A stretch of 64,000 nucleotides of DNA from Tardiphaga sp. (GTDB taxonomy: Bacteria > Pseudomonadota > Alphaproteobacteria > Rhizobiales > Xanthobacteraceae): assembly GCF_028290495.1 (NCBI RefSeq), contig NZ_JAQGJT010000046.1:1-64000 (forward strand). The letters are read 5' to 3'. Of the stretch, positions 7,894 to 17,032 are shown one piece after another; position 1 is the stretch's first letter; the number at the start of each line of letters is the position of its first letter. The position numbers and the translations under genes were made by a program. The notes beneath the pieces were generated by a model that worked only from the letters and a program-made list of their open reading frames with translations, was not told the DNA's origin and made no database searches.

Positions 7894-8283
7894 GTGCGTT
7901 TCAAAGTCGCGATATCCGTATCTGTCCTTATCCTTGTCTTGCCGTCAGCGTCGGTTATAGCGGCCGAAGACCTTGAGCATGGACGCAGGATATTTCGTGC
8001 GTGCGCTTCCTGTCATCCGATCGAGACGACCCACAGCGCCTTCGGTCCATCGCTCAAGGATATCGTGGGCAGACGCGTTGCGGCAGCTTCCGATTATAGC
8101 TACTCGCCGGCCATGCAGGCCGCCGGTGACAAGGGCTTGGTCTGGGACGAGGCGGCGCTGGCAGAATTCCTTGTAAATCCCCAAGCAAAAATGCCCGGTA
8201 ACAAAATGCGCTTCTGGGGCCTGTGGAAGTCGCAGGTGGACGATGTGGTCGCCTTCATGAAAACGTTCAGCGCAAATCAATAG
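7894..8283 (+). CDS. Class I c-type cytochrome (c2/c550 type)
   Basis: A 129-residue protein with a signal peptide (VAISVSVLILVLPSASVIAA) and one haem-binding CASCH motif near residues 37-41. The region PQAKMPGNKMRF provides the methionine axial ligand typical of cytochrome c2. It should be a soluble periplasmic electron carrier. GTG at 7894 directly follows the stop of the two-TM gene. No oxidase or dehydrogenase gene is adjacent, so its partner is unknown. Confidence 0.88.
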   Translation: MRFKVAISVSVLILVLPSASVIAAEDLEHGRRIFRACASCHPIETTHSAFGPSLKDIVGRRVAAASDYSYSPAMQAAGDKGLVWDEAALAEFLVNPQAKMPGNKMRFWGLWKSQVDDVVAFMKTFSANQ

Positions 8284-8455
8284 CGGCTGCGGATGCTGCG
8301 CACGCCTCCTCGAACACCCCCCGTTACTTCCCATCTTTCGGGACGCTTTTCCGAAAATGATTGCGCGGCCGGTCTGGGACGTGCTGCAGATGGCACGGGA
8401 TGGGGCTTGGCGCGGGAGCGGATTTTTTATATGGGCAGTGCTAGAAGACCCCAAC

Positions 8456-8532
8456 GGTCCCATAGCTCAACTGGATAGAGTAACGGATTTCTACTCCGTG
8501 GGTTGCAGGTTCGAATCCTGCTGGGATCGCCA
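8456..8532 (+). tRNA. tRNA-Arg (UCU)
   Basis: A complete cloverleaf. The acceptor stem GGTCCCA (8456-8462) pairs with TGGGATC (8522-8528), followed by G and an encoded CCA. The anticodon arm ACGGA-TTTCTAC-TCCGT gives anticodon TCT, and the T-arm contains GGTTCGAATCC. It decodes AGA. Confidence 0.95.
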
Positions 8533-8597
8533 TCGACACCCGCAGGACCGAGGTCACCTCGGTCAATTGCTGCGGCCGGACAGCCTGCCACCCGCTC

Positions 8598-8786
8598 TCA
8601 ATACTCCACCAACTTCTTGTCGATCTACCGGCGACCATCGTGCCGGCGCCAGACTTTTCCGCGAACGAGTCGCCCGGCGATCGAACGGCGCGGCAGCACC
8701 ACGTGCCACAGGTGCCAGATCGCGGCCCAGGTCGGGCGCGGCCGCAGCCTCGGAAACCGGGAATGCTCGTGCTGGCTCGCCATCAT
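8598..8786 (-). pseudogene. Small basic protein gene with a premature stop
   Basis: The ATG at 8786 (or 8783) opens a 53-codon frame rich in Arg and Trp: MASQHEHSRFPRLRPRP, TWAAIWHLWHVVLPRRS, then VWRRHDGRR and a TAG at 8627-8625. The same frame continues IDKKLVEY to a TGA at 8600-8598. I recall similar rhizobial small proteins ending WRRHDGRRW-I-x-KK-x-VEY, so a TGG-to-TAG change probably removes the last nine residues (inference from memory). The truncated peptide may still function. No domain is known. Confidence 0.45.
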
Positions 8787-9065
8787 GATCTTGACCTTGC
8801 GGTTTATGCGGAGTTGCCGGGCGGAATATGATCGCTCGACGGTTGCGCCACGCTGCGGCGGATGGGAAATGTCCGGCACGGAAAGCTGCCGCGGGGCCGG
8901 ATCGGTGCAAGGAAGGACGTGCATTGGGATAATATGTCAACCTTACCATGTTTAAGCCTCGGCGGCGGGGAGGGTGACGGAATATGCCGGAATATGCCGG
9001 AATGGCGGGTGGTCAGGCCCGCGAATGCCTGCTACGGGTCTACCGACATAACCAGGAGAGTTAAC

Positions 9066-9269
9066 GTGACGACAGGCGTGGTAAAGTGGTTCAACGCAAC
9101 CAAGGGCTTCGGATTCATTCAGCCGGACGACGGCAGCAAGGATGTCTTCGTGCACATCTCGGCTGTTGAGCGCGCAGGCCTCAGCTCGTTGAACGAAGGC
9201 GACAAGGTTTCCTTCGAAGAGCAGGAAAACCGTGGCAAGACTTCGGCCGAGAACCTTCGGGTCGGCTGA
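9066..9269 (+). CDS. Cold-shock family RNA chaperone (CspA type)
   Basis: A 67-residue single cold-shock domain. RNP1 is KGFGFIQ and RNP2 is VFVHIS, both intact, so it should bind single-stranded RNA or DNA and melt mRNA structure. GTG at 9066 with AGGAGA upstream is preferred to longer frames because homologues begin [10 protein letters not shown]. The upstream leader holds a tandem 10-bp repeat (GGAATATGCC twice, near 8979-8998), possibly part of its 5' UTR. A strong terminator follows. Confidence 0.95.
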   Translation: MTTGVVKWFNATKGFGFIQPDDGSKDVFVHISAVERAGLSSLNEGDKVSFEEQENRGKTSAENLRVG

Positions 9270-9289
9270 CGTTTGACTTCCGATACGTT

Positions 9290-9319
9290 AAAAGCCCGCC
9301 GGAAACGGCGGGCTTTTTT
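9290..9319 (+). terminator. Rho-independent terminator of the cold-shock gene
   Basis: AAAAGCCCGCC and GGCGGGCTTTTTT flank a 6-base loop, giving a GC-rich stem with a run of six T. Confidence 0.9.
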
Positions 9320-9567
9320 CGTTTTTACCCCCGCCAGGCCGCCCGGCGTCGATATCCCTGCCGACGGCGAACCTCCCGGCCTGCTGTCGCGACAACAGCA
9401 CAGGCGACGCTTTCGCAAAGGCTTGGCTCTGGAAGGCTTGGCTTTGCCTTTGGCAGGCGGTGCCGCCATGATGCGAAGCGATCTGCTGCCTTGTCGCTCG
9501 GGCTTTCGTTCGTCACCACGTTGCGCACGGGATGCCCATAGGCGGCCCTCGGTGCAGGGAGTTCTCC

Positions 9568-12500
9568 ATGATTGCTCTGATTCGCGCTTTCAGCCTGTGC
9601 GCCGCGCTGCTGGTCGGGCTGGTTTCGGCCCAAGCGGCGGACAAGGCCTTCAGGCGGGATGACCTCGCAGACTCCGCGATCAAGCTGGAGGCGCAGATCA
9701 AGAGCGAGGCGGGGCCGATCGCCAAACCGGCGGCGACGCTGCGCACCGACGCCGATGCCGCCTTCAAGCGCGGCGATTACCGCGCCGGGCTGACGACGCT
9801 CGGCCAGATCGTGGCGACCGCGCCGGACGACAGCGCCAACTGGCTGCGTTTGGCCAGAACGATCTTCCAGATCAGGCCGGCGAACTCGTCAGAGACCACC
9901 TTCCTGCTCGAGCGCGCCTCGACCGCCGCCTACATCGCCTATCAGCGCGCCGGCAATGGCGGCGAGGAGGCCGAAGCGCTGGCGGTGCTTGGCCGCGCCA
10001 TGGCCGACCGTAAGCTGTGGCGTCCGGCGCTGGATACGCTGCGGCTGTCGCTTGACCTGCGCGAGGTTGCCGATGTCCGCGGGCAATACGAGCGGCTGCG
10101 CGACGACCACGGCTTCCGGCTGCTTGATTACACCGTGGACTCGGATTCCGCCTCGCCGCGGGCCTGTTTCCAGTTTTCCGAAGACCTCGCCAAGCGCGTC
10201 GATTTCGCGCCGTTCCTGGCGCTGGCCGGCAGCGACAAGCCGGCTCTGACGACAGACGACAAGCAGCTCTGCGTCGAAGGCCTCAAGCATGGCGAGCGCT
10301 ACAACATCAATCTGCGTGCCGGCCTGCCGTCGACGGTGAAGGAGAGCCTGCCGAAATCGGCCGAGTTCAACATCTATGTTCGCGACCGCAAGCCCTTCGT
10401 GCGCTTCACCGGCCGCGCTTACGTGCTGCCTCGCACCGGTCAGAAGGGCATCCCGCTGGTGTCGGTCAACACCCCCGCCGTCACCGTCAACGTGTTCCGG
10501 ATCGGCGACCGCAACCTGATCAACACGGTGATCGGCAACGACTTCCAGACCGCTTTGAGCAAGTATCAGCTCGACAGCCTCGGCGACGAGCGCGGCGTGA
10601 AAGTGTGGACCGGCGAACTGGCGACGGTTTCCACGCTGAACACGGATGTGACCACGGCATTCCCCGTCGATCAGGCGATCGGCGAATTGCAGCCCGGCGT
10701 CTATGTGATGACGGCGGCGGCCAAGGGGCCGGGCGCGGGCGGCAATGACGACGACGGTTCGCTGGCGACGCAGTGGTTCATCGTATCCGACATGGGCCTC
10801 ACTGCGTTTTCCGGCAATGACGGCACCCACGTCTTCGTCAATTCGCTGGCCTCGACCGATCCCACCGCGAAGGCGGACGTGCGGCTGGTCGCCCGCAACA
10901 ACGAAATCCTGGCGACGAAGACGACCGACGATTCCGGCCATGTGCTGTTCGAGGCTGGCCTCGCCAAGGGCGAGGGCGGGTTGTCGCCGGCGTTGCTCAC
11001 GGTCTCCGGCGAGAAGGGCGACTATGCGTTCCTCAGTCTCAAATCCAACGCCTTCGATCTCTCGGACCGCGGCGTCTCCGGCCGTGCGGTGCCGGCCGGC
11101 GCCGACGCCTTTGTCTATGCCGAGCGCGGCGTCTACCGCTCCGGCGAAACCGTCTATCTCACCGCGCTGTTGCGCGACGGGCAGGGCAATGCCGTCACCG
11201 CGGGGCCGCTGACGCTGGTGGTGGAGCGGCCGGACGGCGTCGAGTTCCGTCGCGCCGTGCTGGCCGATCAGGGCGCCGGCGGCCGCAGCCTGACGCTGCC
11301 GCTAAATTCCGCGGTGCCGACCGGCACCTGGCGGGTCCGCGCCTTCACCGATCCGAAGGGGGCCTCGGTCGGCGAGACCACTTTCATGGTCGAAGATTAC
11401 GTTGCCGACCGAATCGAATTCGATATTTCCAGCAAGGACAAGCAGATTTCTGCTGACAAACCAGTCGAACTGAAGGTCGATGGCCGGTTCCTGTACGGCG
11501 CACCGGCCTCCGGGCTGCAGCTGGAAGGCGATCTGCTGGTTGCGCCGGCTTCCGGGCGGCCGGGCTTTGCCGGCTACCAGTTCGGCGTATCGGACGACGA
11601 GACCACCAGCAACGAGCGCACCCCGATCGAGAACCTGCCGGAAGCCGACTCCAATGGCGTTGCCAATTTTCCGGTCAGCCTGCCAAAGCCGCCGTCCTCG
11701 TCCCGGCCGCAGGAGGCGCAGATCTTCATCCGCATGACCGAGGCCGGTGGCCGCGCCGTGGAGCGCAAGCTCGTGCTGCCGGTGGCGCCGAATGCGGCGA
11801 TGATCGGCGTCAAACCGTTATTCCAGGACAAGAACATTGCCGAGGGCGACAATGCCGGCTTCGATGTGGTGTTCGTCGCGCCGGAAGGCACAGCCTTGGC
11901 GCGCAGCGGATTGCGCTACGAATTGCTGAAGATCGAATCCCGCTACCAGTGGTACCGGCAGAGTTCGTCCTGGAATTACGAGCCGGTGAAGTCCAGCAAG
12001 CGCGTCGCCGATGGCGAGGTGAATGTCGCCGCCGACAAGCCGGCCCGGATCCAGGTGCAGCCGCAGCCGGGCCGCTACCGTCTCGACGTCAAGTCGACCG
12101 AGGCCGACGGCCCGGTCACCTCGGTGCAGTTCGACGTCGGCTGGTATTCCGATGGCAGCGCCGACACGCCGGATCTGCTGGAAACCTCGATCGACAGGCC
12201 TGAATACGTCTCCGGCGACACCATGACCGTCTCGGTCAATGCACGCACCGCCGGACGCCTGACCATCAACGTGCTCGGCGACCGCCTGCTGACGACGCAG
12301 AGCATCCAGGTCAAGGAAGGCCAGTCGCAGATCAAGTTCCCGGTCGGCAAGGACTGGGGCAGCGGCGCCTATGTCGTCGCCACCTTGCGCCGGCCGCTCG
12401 ACGCCGCGGCGCAGCGGATGCCCGGCCGGGCGATCGGGCTGAAGTGGTTCGGCATCGACAAGAAGGCGCGCACGCTGGATGTCGCCTTGTCGCCGCCGGC

Positions 12501-14787
12501 CCTGGTGCGGCCGAGCACCACGCTCAAACTGCCGGTCAAGATCGGCGGCCTCAATCCCGGTGAGGACGCCAAGATCGTGGTCGCGGCTGTGGATGTCGGC
12601 ATACTCAACCTGACCAACTACAAGCCGCCGGCGCCCGACGACTATTATCTCGGCCAGCGCAGCATGACCTCGGAGATCCGTGACATCTACGGGCAACTGA
12701 TCGACGGCATGCAGGGTACCCGCGGGCAATTGCGCACCGGCGGCGATGCCGCAGGCGCCGAGCTGCAGGGCTCGCCGCCCACGCAAAAGCCGTTGGCGCT
12801 GTATTCCGGCATCGTCACCGTCGGGGCCAACGGCACCGCAGAGATCAATTTCGAAATCCCGGAATTCGCGGGCACCGCGCGCGTGATGGCAGTAGCCTGG
12901 ACCGCGACCAAGCTCGGCCGCGCCACTGCCGACGTGATTGTGCGCGATCCCGTGGTGCTGACCGCAACGCTGCCGCGCTTCCTGCTGTCCGGCGACAAGG
13001 GCACGATGTCGTTCGACCTCGACAACGTCGAAGGCGCGCCGGGTGATTACACGATATCAGTCAAGACCTCCGGCCCGGTGAAGGTCACCGGCAACCCCGC
13101 CACCACCGTGAAGCTTGCCGCCAAACAGCGCAGCTCGATGGCGCTGGCGATCGATGCGTCGGGGGCAGGGACCGCGGCGCTCGATGTCGATATCAAGGGG
13201 CCGAACGGGCTGACGCTGGCGCGGCACTATGCGCTCGACGTCAAGGCGGCGACGCAGATACTTGCGCGACGCTCGATCCGCACGCTGGCCAAGGGCGAGA
13301 GCCTGACGCTGACCTCGGACATGTTCTCCGATCTGGTGTCCGGCACCGGCGGCGTCTCGCTTTCGGTCAGCCTCTCCACGGCGCTCGATGCCGCGACGAT
13401 CCTGAAGGCGCTGGATCGTTATCCCTATGGATGCTCCGAGCAGATCACCAGCCGCGCGATGCCGCTGCTCTATGTCAACGATCTCGCCGCCGGCGCGCAT
13501 CTGGCGATGGATACGTCAATCGACCAGCGCATTCGCGACTCCATCGATCGCCTGCTGGCGCGGCAGGGCTCGAACGGCTCGTTCGGCCTGTGGTCGTCGG
13601 GCGGCGACGACGCCTGGCTCGACGCCTACGTCACGGACTTCCTGACCCGCGCCCGCGAAAAGGGATTTGTCGTGCCGGACGTGCTGTTCCGCGCGGCGCT
13701 GGATCGCGTGCGCAATTCAGTCGTCAATGCTGAGGAGCCGGAGAAGGATGGCGGCCGTGATCTCGCTTACGGCCTCTATGTGCTGGCCAAAAACGGCACC
13801 GCGCCGATCGGCGACCTCCGCTATCTCGCCGACACCAAGCTGAACAATCTGGCGACGCCGATCGCCAAGTCGCAGCTCGCAGCCGCTTTGGCTTTGGTCG
13901 GCGACAAGACCCGCGCCGAACGCGTCTATGCCGCGGCGGTGGACAGCCTCACGCCGAAGCCGGTGCTGACCTTCGGCCGCGTCGATTACGGCTCGGCGCT
14001 GCGCGACGCGGCAGCCCTGGTGTCGCTGGCCAGCGAGGGTAACGCGCCCCGCGCAACGCTGACGCAAGCGGTGCAGCGCGTCGAGGCCGCGCGCGGGCTG
14101 ACGCCGTTCACCTCGACGCAGGAGAACGCCTGGCTGGTGCTGGCGTCGCGCGCATTGGCCAAGGAAGCCAACGCGATGGCGCTCGACGTCAACGGCTCGC
14201 CGATCAAGGCGGCCTTGTACCGTAGCTACAAGGCATCGGAGATGACCGGGCAGCCGATCAAGATCACCAATACCGGCGATACGCCGGTGCAGGCGGTGGT
14301 GTCGGTGAGCGGTTCGCCGATTACGCCGGAGCCCGCGGCGTCCAACGGCTTCAAGATCGAGCGTAGTTACTTCACGCTCGCCGGCGAGCCCGTCGATGTC
14401 AGCAAGGCAAAGCAGAACGATCGCTTCGCGGTGGTGCTGAAGATCACCGAGGCCAAGCCGGAATACGGGCACATCATGGTGGCCGACTATCTGCCGGCCG
14501 GCTTCGAGATCGACAATCCGCGTCTTGTATCGTCGGGTGATACCGGCACGCTGGACTGGATCGAGGATGGCGAGGAGCCGGAGAACACCGAGTTCCGCGA
14601 CGATCGCTTCACCGCCGCGATCGACAGGAAGAGCGATGACTCCGCGATCTTCACCGTCGCCTATGTCGTGCGCGCGGTGTCGCCCGGCAAATACGTGCTG
14701 CCGCAGGCCTATGTCGAGGACATGTACAACCCGTCGCGCTACGGACGAACCGGTACGGGCACCGTCGAGGTGGCCAAGGCGAAATGA
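9568..14787 (+). CDS. Bacterial alpha-2-macroglobulin family protein
   Basis: A 1739-residue exported protein: signal peptide (ALIRAFSLCAALLVGLVSAQA), an N-terminal repeat-like region to about 150, then a string of macroglobulin beta domains, with the thioester domain at GCSEQ (Cys near residue 1289). The Cys and the EQ pair needed to form the reactive thioester are present, with Ser in place of the usual second Gly. These proteins trap invading proteases in the periplasm. No lipobox Cys follows the signal, unlike the E. coli lipoprotein YfhM. The ATG at 9568 has a GGGAG site. The stop overlaps the start of pbpC, the classic pairing of protease trap and peptidoglycan repair enzyme. Confidence 0.93.
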   Translation: MIALIRAFSLCAALLVGLVSAQAADKAFRRDDLADSAIKLEAQIKSEAGPIAKPAATLRTDADAAFKRGDYRAGLTTLGQIVATAPDDSANWLRLARTIFQIRPANSSETTFLLERASTAAYIAYQRAGNGGEEAEALAVLGRAMADRKLWRPALDTLRLSLDLREVADVRGQYERLRDDHGFRLLDYTVDSDSASPRACFQFSEDLAKRVDFAPFLALAGSDKPALTTDDKQLCVEGLKHGERYNINLRAGLPSTVKESLPKSAEFNIYVRDRKPFVRFTGRAYVLPRTGQKGIPLVSVNTPAVTVNVFRIGDRNLINTVIGNDFQTALSKYQLDSLGDERGVKVWTGELATVSTLNTDVTTAFPVDQAIGELQPGVYVMTAAAKGPGAGGNDDDGSLATQWFIVSDMGLTAFSGNDGTHVFVNSLASTDPTAKADVRLVARNNEILATKTTDDSGHVLFEAGLAKGEGGLSPALLTVSGEKGDYAFLSLKSNAFDLSDRGVSGRAVPAGADAFVYAERGVYRSGETVYLTALLRDGQGNAVTAGPLTLVVERPDGVEFRRAVLADQGAGGRSLTLPLNSAVPTGTWRVRAFTDPKGASVGETTFMVEDYVADRIEFDISSKDKQISADKPVELKVDGRFLYGAPASGLQLEGDLLVAPASGRPGFAGYQFGVSDDETTSNERTPIENLPEADSNGVANFPVSLPKPPSSSRPQEAQIFIRMTEAGGRAVERKLVLPVAPNAAMIGVKPLFQDKNIAEGDNAGFDVVFVAPEGTALARSGLRYELLKIESRYQWYRQSSSWNYEPVKSSKRVADGEVNVAADKPARIQVQPQPGRYRLDVKSTEADGPVTSVQFDVGWYSDGSADTPDLLETSIDRPEYVSGDTMTVSVNARTAGRLTINVLGDRLLTTQSIQVKEGQSQIKFPVGKDWGSGAYVVATLRRPLDAAAQRMPGRAIGLKWFGIDKKARTLDVALSPPALVRPSTTLKLPVKIGGLNPGEDAKIVVAAVDVGILNLTNYKPPAPDDYYLGQRSMTSEIRDIYGQLIDGMQGTRGQLRTGGDAAGAELQGSPPTQKPLALYSGIVTVGANGTAEINFEIPEFAGTARVMAVAWTATKLGRATADVIVRDPVVLTATLPRFLLSGDKGTMSFDLDNVEGAPGDYTISVKTSGPVKVTGNPATTVKLAAKQRSSMALAIDASGAGTAALDVDIKGPNGLTLARHYALDVKAATQILARRSIRTLAKGESLTLTSDMFSDLVSGTGGVSLSVSLSTALDAATILKALDRYPYGCSEQITSRAMPLLYVNDLAAGAHLAMDTSIDQRIRDSIDRLLARQGSNGSFGLWSSGGDDAWLDAYVTDFLTRAREKGFVVPDVLFRAALDRVRNSVVNAEEPEKDGGRDLAYGLYVLAKNGTAPIGDLRYLADTKLNNLATPIAKSQLAAALALVGDKTRAERVYAAAVDSLTPKPVLTFGRVDYGSALRDAAALVSLASEGNAPRATLTQAVQRVEAARGLTPFTSTQENAWLVLASRALAKEANAMALDVNGSPIKAALYRSYKASEMTGQPIKITNTGDTPVQAVVSVSGSPITPEPAASNGFKIERSYFTLAGEPVDVSKAKQNDRFAVVLKITEAKPEYGHIMVADYLPAGFEIDNPRLVSSGDTGTLDWIEDGEEPENTEFRDDRFTAAIDRKSDDSAIFTVAYVVRAVSPGKYVLPQAYVEDMYNPSRYGRTGTGTVEVAKAK

Positions 14788-16982
14788 GCGACCACGTACC
14801 AGCCATGCCACCCGCTCCGTCATCCCCGGGCTTGTCCCGGGGATCCACGTCCGCGCGTGACATCGTGGATGGCCGGCACAAGGCCGGCCATGACGGGTTG
14901 AAAAGCCGGCGGCTGATTTGGAAGCTGGCGACCGGTGCCGCAGTCGTTGTCGTTCTTGGTACTGCTGCCGTAACAGCGTGGGTGCATTCCCTCGGTCCAT
15001 TGCCGCTGGCGCAGGCAAAACAGATTTCCACCACCGTGGTCGACCGCAACGGTAAATTGTTGCGCGCCTATGCGATGGCCGACGGCCGCTGGCGGCTGCC
15101 GGTGAATGCCAAGACCTCGGTCGATCCGACCTATCTCGATCTGCTGCTGACCTATGAGGATAAACGCTTCTACAGCCATCACGGCGTCGATCCGCTGGCG
15201 CTCGGCCGTGCCGCGCTTCAGCTCGTGACCCGCGGCCACATCGTGTCGGGCGGCTCGACCATCACCATGCAGCTCGCACGCCTGCTGGAGCCGCGGCAGC
15301 AGCGTTCGGTGACGGCCAAAATCCGTCAGGCGGTGCGCGCGATCCAGCTCGAGCGGCAGCTCTCCAAGGACGAGATCCTCGACCTCTATCTCGAACTGGC
15401 GCCGTTCGGCGGCAATCTCGAAGGTGTTCGCGCGGCGTCCATCGCCTACTTCGGCAAGGAGCCGAAGCGGCTGTCGCTGGCGGAGAGCGCGCTGCTGGTG
15501 GCGCTGCCGCAATCGCCGGAGACGCGGCGGCTGGATCGCCATCCCGCGACGGCGCGGACCGCCAGGGATCGCGTGCTGGATCGCATGGTCCATGAGGGCA
15601 GGGTGTCCACTGCCGATGCCGCGCAGGCCAGAGGCGTCAACGTGCCCCGGTTGCGCAAGCCGATGCCGGTGCTGGCGCCGCATTCCGCCGATCAGGCGAC
15701 GGCTGCGATGAAGGACATGCCGATCATCAGACTGTCGCTCGACGCCGGCATCCAGCGCTCGCTGGAAGCGCTGGCGCGCGATCGCGCGGCGGCGCTCGGC
15801 TCGAACATCTCGATTGGCCTCATCGCCGTCGACAATGAAAGCGGCGACGTGCTCGCCCATGTCGGTTCGCCCGATTATTTCGACGACCGCCGCGCTGGCC
15901 AGGTCGACATGACCCGCGCGGTGCGCTCGCCCGGCTCGACGCTGAAGCCTTTCATCTACGGCCTCGCCTTCGAGGACGGCTTCGTGCATCCGGACAGCCT
16001 GATCGAGGACCGGCCGATCCGGTTCGGCTCCTACGCGCCGGAAAACTTCGACATGACGTTCCAGGGAACCGTGCCGGTGCGCAAGGCGCTGCAGCTGTCC
16101 CTGAACGTCCCGGCCATCGCGTTGCTTGACCGCGTTGGCGCATCACGCCTTTCCTCGCGGCTGAAGCAGGCCGGCGGCAATCTGGTGCTGCCGAAGGACG
16201 AGGCGCCGGGTCTTGCGATGGGCCTCGGCGGCGTCGGCGTCACCTTGCGCGATCTGGTGCAGCTCTATGCCAGCCTGGCACGTGGCGGCAGCGCCAAGCC
16301 GCTCCGCGAGATCATGCAGGCCAATGGCGGCGACGACCGCGAGATGTTGCGGCTGATGGACTCTGTCGCCGCGTGGCAGGTGGGCAATGTGCTGATGGGC
16401 ACGCCACCGCCGGAAAACGCCGCACATAACCGTATCGCCTTCAAGACCGGCACCAGCTACGGCTACCGCGACGCTTGGTCGGTCGGCTTCGACGGCCGCA
16501 TGACCATCGGGGTCTGGGTCGGCCGTCCCGACGGCGCGCCGGTGCCCGGGCTGGTCGGGCGCACTGCCGCGGCCCCCATCCTGTTTGATGCCTTTGCCCG
16601 CACCGGCAAATTGCCCATGCCGTTGCCGAAAGCCCCGAAGGGCGCCCTGATCGCCAGCAATGCCAAACTGCCGCCGCCATTGCGCCGGTTCCGGCCGTTC
16701 GGAGAGCTGATCCGCACCGGCGGTGAGCAGGCGCTGCGCATCCAGTTCCCGCTCAACGGCTCCCGGATCGATGCCAGCGGCGCTGACAGCGAGTTTTCGG
16801 CGCTCCCGGTGAAGGTCGCTGGCGGGGTGGCACCGATGACCATGCTGGTCAACGGAGTCGCGGTCGGCGAGATCGATGGCCGCCGCCAGCGGCTGGTCGA
16901 TCCACCCGGCCCGGGCTTCGTCCGGCTCACCGTGATGGACGCGGTGGGCGCCGCGGACACAGTTGTGGTCAGAATTCAATAG
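14784..16982 (+). CDS. pbpC: Penicillin-binding protein 1C
   Basis: A bifunctional peptidoglycan synthase of 732 residues: cytoplasmic lead, one transmembrane anchor (about 50-70), a GT51 glycosyltransferase domain (YEDKRFYSHHGVDP, GGSTITMQLARLL), a transpeptidase domain (SPGSTLKPF with the active-site Ser, SLN, KTGTSYGYRDAW) and a C-terminal PBP1C tail domain. It overlaps the alpha-2-macroglobulin gene by 4 bases. Oddly, residues 12-38 are encoded by an interspersed palindromic repeat (14817-14896), read in frame as SSPGLSRGST ... GHDG. A TTG at 14898, just after the repeat, is an alternative original start. Confidence 0.93.
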   Translation: MSDHVPAMPPAPSSPGLSRGSTSARDIVDGRHKAGHDGLKSRRLIWKLATGAAVVVVLGTAAVTAWVHSLGPLPLAQAKQISTTVVDRNGKLLRAYAMADGRWRLPVNAKTSVDPTYLDLLLTYEDKRFYSHHGVDPLALGRAALQLVTRGHIVSGGSTITMQLARLLEPRQQRSVTAKIRQAVRAIQLERQLSKDEILDLYLELAPFGGNLEGVRAASIAYFGKEPKRLSLAESALLVALPQSPETRRLDRHPATARTARDRVLDRMVHEGRVSTADAAQARGVNVPRLRKPMPVLAPHSADQATAAMKDMPIIRLSLDAGIQRSLEALARDRAAALGSNISIGLIAVDNESGDVLAHVGSPDYFDDRRAGQVDMTRAVRSPGSTLKPFIYGLAFEDGFVHPDSLIEDRPIRFGSYAPENFDMTFQGTVPVRKALQLSLNVPAIALLDRVGASRLSSRLKQAGGNLVLPKDEAPGLAMGLGGVGVTLRDLVQLYASLARGGSAKPLREIMQANGGDDREMLRLMDSVAAWQVGNVLMGTPPPENAAHNRIAFKTGTSYGYRDAWSVGFDGRMTIGVWVGRPDGAPVPGLVGRTAAAPILFDAFARTGKLPMPLPKAPKGALIASNAKLPPPLRRFRPFGELIRTGGEQALRIQFPLNGSRIDASGADSEFSALPVKVAGGVAPMTMLVNGVAVGEIDGRRQRLVDPPGPGFVRLTVMDAVGAADTVVVRIQ
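14817..14896. repeat. Interspersed palindromic repeat, copy 1 (inside pbpC)
   Basis: An 80-base element opening CCGTCAT and closing ATGACGG, with inner GGGCTTGTCCC and GGCACAAGGCC hairpin pieces. It closely resembles the element at 28603-28681. Such dispersed palindromes are common in Bradyrhizobium-type genomes. This copy lies in frame inside the 5' end of pbpC. Confidence 0.75.
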
Positions 16983-17032
16983 TAGCGGGCTAAGCGGTTG
17001 TCCGCGCGGCATTTTCAGCGTATGCGACAACC

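Noticed and set aside
8456..8532. tRNA-Arg as a second integration site
   Set aside because: No repeat of its 3' end and no integrase was seen near it in the window.
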